A stretch of 10,754 nucleotides of DNA from Elusimicrobiota bacterium. Its GTDB lineage: Bacteria > Elusimicrobiota > Elusimicrobia > F11. Shown one piece after another: positions 4,959 to 10,754 of this stretch (positions are counted from its first letter, which is position 1; each line of letters begins with the position of its first letter). The stretch is from assembly GCA_022709485.1 (NCBI GenBank), contig JAKLIS010000021.1:1-10754 (forward strand). The letters are read 5' to 3'. Under the pieces are notes generated by a model. It was not told the DNA's origin, did not search any database, and was given only the letters and a program-made list of their open reading frames with translations. A program made the position numbers and the translations under genes.

Positions 4959-7900
4959 ATGAATCCTGAACAATTATCTTCAAACTCGTGGGAAATGGAG
5001 TCCGGCTATCGTGGAAATGGCGGTGGTGTTGCGCCGTCTCCCCATGGTCTTTACGACCCCCAATTTGAAAAAGACAGTTGCGGCGTGGGGTTTGTTGTCC
5101 ATATGAGGGGGGTCAAATCCCACCAAATTTTGGAGGACGGCATCACTATTTTGGAGAACCTGGCGCACCGGGGGGCTGTGGGATCCGACCCTTTAACCGG
5201 AGACGGCGCCGGGCTTCTCATTCAAATTCCCCACGAATTTCTGGCCAAAGAAACCAAGAAAAACAGTATTTTGCTTCCAAAAACCGGTGAATACGGCGTG
5301 GGGCTTGTGTTTTTCCCCAAGGATCCGGCTCAGAAAGAAGCTTGCATTTCCATAGTTGAAGAAATTGTTCAAGAGGAAGGCCAGGTTTTGTTGGGTTTTC
5401 GGGATGTCCCCGTGGAAAGCCAGTCGATCGGACATGTGGCCAGGAGCCTGGAACCGGCCATGCGGCACGTTTTTGTTGGCAAAGGTCCAGGAATAAAAGA
5501 CGCCGACGCTTTTGAGAGGAAACTTTTCATCATTCGAAAAGTGATTGAAAAACGCGTTCAAGAATCAGATTTGCCCAACAAAAAATCCTTTTACATCACT
5601 CATCTGTCTTCTCGGGTATTGATTTACAAGGGTCAATTGAAGGCGGATCAGCTCCATCCCTATTTCCCGGATCTTAAAGATGAATCAATGAAAAGCGCTT
5701 TGTGCTTGGTTCATTCTCGCTATAGCACGAACACTTTTCCGACATGGGATTTGGCGCAACCCTTTCGGTATCTCGCCCATAACGGAGAAATCAATACCCT
5801 GCGGGGAAATATTAATTGGGTTCACGCGCGCCAGCACCTATTTGGATCGGATCTCTTCGGCCCCGATATAAAAAAACTGATTCCCCTTTTAAAAGAAGGC
5901 GGTTCCGACTCCGCCATTTTCGACAACACGCTTGAGATGCTGGTGGCGGCCGGGCGATCTCTTCCGCATGTCATGCTCATGATGATACCTGAAGCCTTGA
6001 GCGGGAATAACTTATTAGATGAAGACCTCAAGGCCTTCTACGAATACCATTCTGCCTTGATGGAACCTTGGGACGGCCCGGCGTCCATGGCTTTTACAGA
6101 CGGCAATTTGATTGGCGCCATTCTGGACCGAAACGGGTTGCGGCCGTCGCGGTATGTCGTCACCAAAGATGATCGGGTCATTATGGCCTCAGAGGTCGGC
6201 GTTTTGCCGGTTGATCCGAAAGATGTCTTGTCCAAGGGCCGGCTTCAACCTGGCCGAATGTTTTTGGTGAATCTCTCAAAAGGGCGGATTGTATCGGACG
6301 AAGAGATTAAAAACGAATTAAAAAAGAGAAAGCCTTACAAAAAATGGCTTGATGAAAGAGTCGTGAGGCTGGAAAACCTTCCGGAACAAAAACCCTTTCC
6401 AGACCCCGGTCATAAAACCTTATTGGCTCGGCAGAATGCGTTCGGATACACCCTTGAAGATCTAAAAATCGTCCTCACACCCATGGCCCAAAAAGGAGAG
6501 GAAGCGGTGGGATCGATGGGAGATGATACTCCTCTTTCTGTTTTGTCCAACAAGCCGCGGCTTCTTTTTAACTACTTCAAACAATTATTTGCTCAAGTGA
6601 CCAATCCGCCCATTGACTCTATTCGTGAGGAACTCGTGATGTCGACGGAAATGTTTCTGGGCCCGACGGCGAATTTGTTAGACGAGGTCCCCGAGCAGGC
6701 TCACCGGATAAAAATAAACCATCCCATTATTACCAACAAAGAGTTGGAAAAAATTAGAAATTTAAATGACGGGCATTTGAAATCCATTACCATCCCCATG
6801 TTATTCCCCGCCCATAAAGGACCCGCGGGCCTGGAACCGGCCTTGTCGGTTCTTTGCCATAGCGTCTCCAAAGCCATTCGGGACGGGTATACCCTCGTCA
6901 TTCTTTCCGATCGGGGCGTCAGTAAAGAACAAGTTGCGATCCCCTCCCTGTTGGCCACCGGCGCCGTTCATCATCATCTCATTCGAGGCGGGACCCGCAC
7001 TCGAATCGGTCTTGTGGTTGAAACCGGGGAGGCGCGGGAAATGATGCATTTTGCTCTTCTTCTCGGCTATGGCGCCGTGGTGGTTAATCCGTACATGGCT
7101 TTTGAAACCATTCATGAAATGGTTCGTGAGGGCTATTACGTGAAGGATTTGGATATTGAGCATGCGGAAAAAAATTTCTTGAAAGCCACCCGGAAAGGAC
7201 TTTTGAAAATTATCGCTAAGATGGGTATCTCCACAATCCAAAGTTACCGCGGAGCTCAAATTTTTGAGGCCGTTGGGTTAAATCAATCGGTCATTGATAA
7301 ATACTTCACGGGGACTCCCTCCCGCATCGCCGGGATTGGAATTGAATCCATCGCGCAAGAAGCCCTTTTAAGACATAGCCGGGGTTTTCCTGGGGCACAG
7401 GGCGGAGTCAAAGACTTGGAAGTCGGAGGGTTTTACCAATGGAGAAAAGACGGGGAATTTCACATGATAAATCCCGAAACCATTGGAAAACTCCAATACG
7501 CCACCCAAACTCAAAATCGTCAGGCGTTTAAAGAATTCTGTCAGCTTTTGGATGACCGCGGTAAATCCATGGCCACCCTTCGAAGCCTCATGAATCTCAA
7601 ATTTTCTGATAAGCCCATTCCTTTGGATGACGTGGAACCGGCCCAAAATATAGTCCGGCGTTTCTGCACCGGGGCGATGTCTTTCGGTTCTATCAGCCGA
7701 GAAACCCATGAGAGCTTGGCTATCGCGATGAACCGATTGGGTGGCCGCAGCAACACGGGGGAAGGCGGCGAAGACGAAGGCCGGTTTAAACCCGATCAAA
7801 ATGGCGATTCCCGTCGTAGCGCGATCAAACAAGTGGCTTCCGCGCGGTTCGGCGTGACCAGCCACTATTTAACGAATGCCGACGAGCTTCAGATCAAAAT

Positions 7901-9584
7901 GGCGCAAGGGGCCAAGCCGGGCGAGGGGGGGCAATTGCACGGGCCCAAAATTTCTGAAGAAATCGCCGCGGTTCGAAACTCCGTTCCGGGCGTGACGCTA
8001 ATTTCACCGCCGCCTCACCACGATATTTATTCCATCGAGGATTTGGCCCAGCTCATTTTCGACTTAAAAAACGCCAATCCCGCCGCGGCGGTGAGCGTGA
8101 AACTGGTCTCGGAAGTGGGCGTGGGGACCATTGCCGCGGGTGTTTCCAAAGGGAAAGCGGATTTGGTTTTGGTTTCGGGATCCGAGGGGGGGACCGGGGC
8201 TTCTCCCGTGACCTCCATTAAGCACGCGGGTCTTCCGTGGGAACTGGGTCTTTCTGAAACCCAACAGGTTTTGGTGATGAACGATTTGCGCGGCCGTATT
8301 CGCGTCCAAACGGATGGGCAAATCAAGACGGCACGGGATTGCGTCATCGCCTTTTTGTTGGGAGCCGATGAAATCGGTTTATCCACCGCCCCCCTGATAT
8401 CCTTGGGCTGCATTATGATGCGCGTCTGCCATAACAATACCTGCCCCGTGGGCGTGGCCACTCAAGATCCGGAACTTCGGAAAAAATTCCGAGGAAAACC
8501 GGAATATGTGGTCAATTATTTCACGATGCTTGCTGAAGAAATTCGGGAAATCATGGCAAAGTTGGGTTTTAAGACGGTGGATGAAATGATCGGCCATACG
8601 GAAAAATTGGAAATGGAGCCGGCCATCAACCATTGGAAGGCGAAAGGGCTGGATTTATCCGCTCTCCTTTATAAATCCAAGTCTGACCCGTCGGTTCCTC
8701 TCCGGTGCGTTGAAAAACAAAAGCACGCGTTAGAGCAGGCGATTGATTGGAAACTCATCGAACTCTCTAAGCCCGCATTTGAATCCGGAGAGAAGATTTT
8801 TCACGAATTTGAAATTTCCAACAAAAATCGAACGGTGGGGGGGATTTTATCCAACGCGATCTCCAAGAAATTCGGCAGCAAAGGGCTCTCGGGGGATACC
8901 ATCCATTTCAAATTCAAAGGATCCGCCGGCCAAAGTTTTGGCGCCTGGCTGGCTCCCGGAGTGACATTGGAGCTTGAAGGGGATTCCAATGATTATGTTG
9001 GCAAAGGTCTCTCCGGCGGGCGGCTTGTTATTTACCCGCCGAAAGAAAGCGGTTTTGTGGCGGAAGAAAACATTCTCATTGGGAATGTGGTTCTTTATGG
9101 GGCCGTTCAAGGAGAGGCGTTTTTTAGAGGTCGCGCGGGAGAACGGTTTGCCGTGCGAAATAGCGGCGCGAAAGCGGTGGTGGAGGGCGTGGGGGATCAC
9201 GGATGTGAATATATGACGCGGGGAACGGTGGTTATATTGGGAGAAACAGGCCGAAACTTCGCCGCTGGAATGTCCGGCGGGATCGCATATGTATTGGATG
9301 AAAAGGGTCATTTCGGGGACCGATGCAACAAGTCGATGGTCGATTTGCTACCCGTCAAAGGGACGGAGGATGCCGCTGAATTAAAGGGACTCATTGCCAA
9401 ACACGCTGAACTGACCGGAAGCGCCGTGGCTAAAAAGATTTTGGATAAATGGGAAGTTTATTTGCCCCAATTCGTGAAGGTGTTTCCACAGGAATATCAG
9501 CGGGCTTTGGCGGATTGGGAGAAAAAAAGAAAAGTGGAGGTCCCCAAGGAACTCGAAACCGTAGGGATGGAAGAAAGTGGGTGA
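4959..9584 (+). CDS. gltB: Glutamate synthase (NADPH) large (alpha) subunit
   Basis: GltB takes the amide from glutamine and passes ammonia through an internal tunnel to 2-oxoglutarate, forming glutamate. The 1541 residues are normal length. Order: a propeptide of 40 residues, rich in Gly and Ser; the class II glutamine amidotransferase domain starting at nucleophile Cys41 (CGVGF), with RYSTNT from 254 and HNGE from 274; the central domain including PTANLLDEVPEQAHRIKINHP near 568-590; the FMN domain with GEGGED at 934-939 and HGPK at 994-997; a 3Fe-4S site at Cys1151, Cys1157 and Cys1162 (C-x5-C-x4-C); and the C-terminal Gly-rich beta-helix from about 1280. Cys41 should become N-terminal after cleavage. 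ATG 4959 has no visible Shine-Dalgarno site; ATG 4995 is a possible later start and would only shorten the propeptide. gltD overlaps its end, as expected for an alpha-beta pair. Confidence 0.97.
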   Translation: MNPEQLSSNSWEMESGYRGNGGGVAPSPHGLYDPQFEKDSCGVGFVVHMRGVKSHQILEDGITILENLAHRGAVGSDPLTGDGAGLLIQIPHEFLAKETKKNSILLPKTGEYGVGLVFFPKDPAQKEACISIVEEIVQEEGQVLLGFRDVPVESQSIGHVARSLEPAMRHVFVGKGPGIKDADAFERKLFIIRKVIEKRVQESDLPNKKSFYITHLSSRVLIYKGQLKADQLHPYFPDLKDESMKSALCLVHSRYSTNTFPTWDLAQPFRYLAHNGEINTLRGNINWVHARQHLFGSDLFGPDIKKLIPLLKEGGSDSAIFDNTLEMLVAAGRSLPHVMLMMIPEALSGNNLLDEDLKAFYEYHSALMEPWDGPASMAFTDGNLIGAILDRNGLRPSRYVVTKDDRVIMASEVGVLPVDPKDVLSKGRLQPGRMFLVNLSKGRIVSDEEIKNELKKRKPYKKWLDERVVRLENLPEQKPFPDPGHKTLLARQNAFGYTLEDLKIVLTPMAQKGEEAVGSMGDDTPLSVLSNKPRLLFNYFKQLFAQVTNPPIDSIREELVMSTEMFLGPTANLLDEVPEQAHRIKINHPIITNKELEKIRNLNDGHLKSITIPMLFPAHKGPAGLEPALSVLCHSVSKAIRDGYTLVILSDRGVSKEQVAIPSLLATGAVHHHLIRGGTRTRIGLVVETGEAREMMHFALLLGYGAVVVNPYMAFETIHEMVREGYYVKDLDIEHAEKNFLKATRKGLLKIIAKMGISTIQSYRGAQIFEAVGLNQSVIDKYFTGTPSRIAGIGIESIAQEALLRHSRGFPGAQGGVKDLEVGGFYQWRKDGEFHMINPETIGKLQYATQTQNRQAFKEFCQLLDDRGKSMATLRSLMNLKFSDKPIPLDDVEPAQNIVRRFCTGAMSFGSISRETHESLAIAMNRLGGRSNTGEGGEDEGRFKPDQNGDSRRSAIKQVASARFGVTSHYLTNADELQIKMAQGAKPGEGGQLHGPKISEEIAAVRNSVPGVTLISPPPHHDIYSIEDLAQLIFDLKNANPAAAVSVKLVSEVGVGTIAAGVSKGKADLVLVSGSEGGTGASPVTSIKHAGLPWELGLSETQQVLVMNDLRGRIRVQTDGQIKTARDCVIAFLLGADEIGLSTAPLISLGCIMMRVCHNNTCPVGVATQDPELRKKFRGKPEYVVNYFTMLAEEIREIMAKLGFKTVDEMIGHTEKLEMEPAINHWKAKGLDLSALLYKSKSDPSVPLRCVEKQKHALEQAIDWKLIELSKPAFESGEKIFHEFEISNKNRTVGGILSNAISKKFGSKGLSGDTIHFKFKGSAGQSFGAWLAPGVTLELEGDSNDYVGKGLSGGRLVIYPPKESGFVAEENILIGNVVLYGAVQGEAFFRGRAGERFAVRNSGAKAVVEGVGDHGCEYMTRGTVVILGETGRNFAAGMSGGIAYVLDEKGHFGDRCNKSMVDLLPVKGTEDAAELKGLIAKHAELTGSAVAKKILDKWEVYLPQFVKVFPQEYQRALADWEKKRKVEVPKELETVGMEESG

Positions 9585-10754
9585 GTTAAGAGGATTCTTA
9601 AAATATCCAAAGGAAGATTTTCCCTATCGCCCTGTTGAAGAGCGGGTCAAAGACCATAAGGAAGTTAATACTCCTTTGGAAAAAAAGAAGGTCTCAGAAC
9701 AGGGGGCCCGGTGCATGGATTGCGGCGTGCCCACTTGTCATTGGGCCTGTCCTGTCGATAATTTAATACCCGATTGGAATGATTTGACCTTTAAAGGTCG
9801 ATGGAAAGACGCCCTTGAGCGGCTTCATCGGACAAACAACCTTCCCGAAATTACGGGACGCGTGTGCCCGGCGCCATGCGAAGTATCTTGTGTCCTCGGA
9901 CTTATTGAGCCGCCGGTGAGCATCAAACTTAACGAATTCACCATTATCGAAAACGGCTTCCAAGAAGGATGGGTAAAACCTGAACTGCCTAAAACCCGAA
10001 CGGGAGAAAAAGTGGCCGTGATTGGATCGGGCCCGGCGGGTTTGGCTTGCGCTCAGCAGTTGAACCGGGCGGGACACACCGTGACTGTTTTTGAAAAGGC
10101 GGACCGCATCGGCGGCCTGCTTCGTTATGGCATCCCGGATTTTAAGCTGGAAAAATGGGTGCTCGATCGGCGCATTAATATATTTAAGGATGAAGGAATC
10201 ATCTTTAAGACCAACGCCCACGTCGGGGTTAACATCGCGGTGGATGATCTTTTAAAGGAATTTGACGCCGTCGCGCTGTGCGGAGGCTCCGAGCAGCCGC
10301 GGGACCTCCCCGTTCCCGGCCGGGAACTCAAAGGCATTCACTTCGCCATGGAATTTTTGCCTCAACAAAATCGCCGGAATGCGGGGGACGCCATCCCCCA
10401 AGAATCTGAAATTTCAGCGAAAGGAAAAAACGTGGTCATCCTGGGGGGCGGAGACACGGGATCCGATTGTATAGGCACTTCCATTCGGCAGGGCGCTAAA
10501 AGCGTGACGTCGTTCGAACTGTTACCCAAGCCCCCTCTTGAGAGAGCGGAGGACAACCCTTGGCCGGAGTGGTCTCGTATTTTGAGGCAATCTTCATCTC
10601 ATAAAGAAGGCGGGATGGTGGAATATGGAGTTTCAACAAAACGCTTTATCGGCGAAAAAGGGCGGGTGACGGGACTCGAGGCCGTCCGCGTGGAATGGAA
10701 AAAAGACGCCTCTAGCCGGATGTCCCCTGTTGAAATTCCGGGATACCAGTTCAC
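9577..10754 (+). CDS. gltD: Glutamate synthase (NADPH) small (beta) subunit, 3' partial
   Basis: GltD oxidises NADPH on FAD and passes electrons through iron-sulfur clusters to the FMN of GltB. Translation from GTG 9577 is open to the window end, giving 392 residues of an expected 480-490; roughly the last fifth is missing. The N-terminus GELRGFLKYPKEDFPYRPVE matches the family start, which supports the GTG, and AGGGA at 9563-9567 or GGAAG at 9569-9573 could serve as ribosome binding site. Cluster cysteines are Cys46, 49, 54 and 58 (C-x2-C-x4-C-x3-C) and Cys97, 101 and 105 in GRVCPAPCEVSC. The FAD motif is GSGPAG at 150-155, followed by the E-K-x3-IGG-L-x2-YGIP block. The NADPH motif is GGGDTGSDC from 290. 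It overlaps gltB by 8 nt, so translation is probably coupled and the subunits made together. Confidence 0.96.
   Translation, partial: MGELRGFLKYPKEDFPYRPVEERVKDHKEVNTPLEKKKVSEQGARCMDCGVPTCHWACPVDNLIPDWNDLTFKGRWKDALERLHRTNNLPEITGRVCPAPCEVSCVLGLIEPPVSIKLNEFTIIENGFQEGWVKPELPKTRTGEKVAVIGSGPAGLACAQQLNRAGHTVTVFEKADRIGGLLRYGIPDFKLEKWVLDRRINIFKDEGIIFKTNAHVGVNIAVDDLLKEFDAVALCGGSEQPRDLPVPGRELKGIHFAMEFLPQQNRRNAGDAIPQESEISAKGKNVVILGGGDTGSDCIGTSIRQGAKSVTSFELLPKPPLERAEDNPWPEWSRILRQSSSHKEGGMVEYGVSTKRFIGEKGRVTGLEAVRVEWKKDASSRMSPVEIPGYQF

Noticed and set aside
7368..7865. 165-residue minus-strand reading frame inside gltB
   Set aside because: It is a shadow of the strongly conserved FMN domain of gltB, has no ribosome binding site that I can see, and resembles no known family.
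9763..10221. 152-residue minus-strand reading frame
   Set aside because: It is antisense to conserved gltD sequence covering the second cysteine cluster and FAD motif.
1..10754. CRISPR array, tRNA or rRNA genes, transposase genes
   Set aside because: I found no regularly spaced repeats, no recognisable tRNA or rRNA sequence, and no transposase-like reading frame.

Overview
The window shows five large metabolic genes and one partial gene, all on the + strand, in an apparently bacterial genome. Evidence for Bacteria: purine-rich Shine-Dalgarno sites before gnd and zwf, an intrinsic terminator-like hairpin with a T8 tract, and bacterial-type G6PDH and GltBD. The phosphoenolpyruvate carboxylase is the archaeal-type (PpcA) family, which is scattered among bacteria. 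Compact palindromic repeats fill the intergenic spaces, as is often seen in uncultured environmental lineages. I cannot assign a phylum from sequence reading alone.

Layout: (1) 2-379, the C-terminal end of an unrecognised protein, overlapping the next gene by 14 nt. (2) 366-1856, ppcA. (3) 1857-1974, a gap holding a double-hairpin REP-like repeat. (4) 1975-2955, gnd, a short-type decarboxylating 6-phosphogluconate dehydrogenase whose C-terminal tail is written across a palindrome. (5) 2956-3076, a gap with inverted and direct repeats ending at the zwf ribosome binding site. (6) 3077-4608, zwf, complete in content but split by a one-base frameshift near codon 44. (7) 4609-4958, a 350-bp gap without a gene, holding a 173-bp element with perfect 19-bp terminal inverted repeats, an extended -10 promoter, and a branched hairpin ending in T8. 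(8) 4959-9584, gltB. (9) 9577 to the window end, gltD, overlapping gltB by 8 nt and missing its last part.

The genes fit one metabolic theme. Zwf and Gnd oxidise glucose 6-phosphate through 6-phosphogluconate and yield NAD(P)H. PpcA makes oxaloacetate, feeding the TCA branch that leads to 2-oxoglutarate. GltBD uses 2-oxoglutarate, glutamine and NADPH to make glutamate. 6-Phosphogluconolactonase is not in the window. The points most worth a second look are the frameshift in zwf, the attenuator-like leader before gltB, and the structured inverted-repeat element between zwf and gltB. I see no defence system, CRISPR array, transposase or other clearly novel multi-gene system here; the genes themselves are recognisable housekeeping enzymes.
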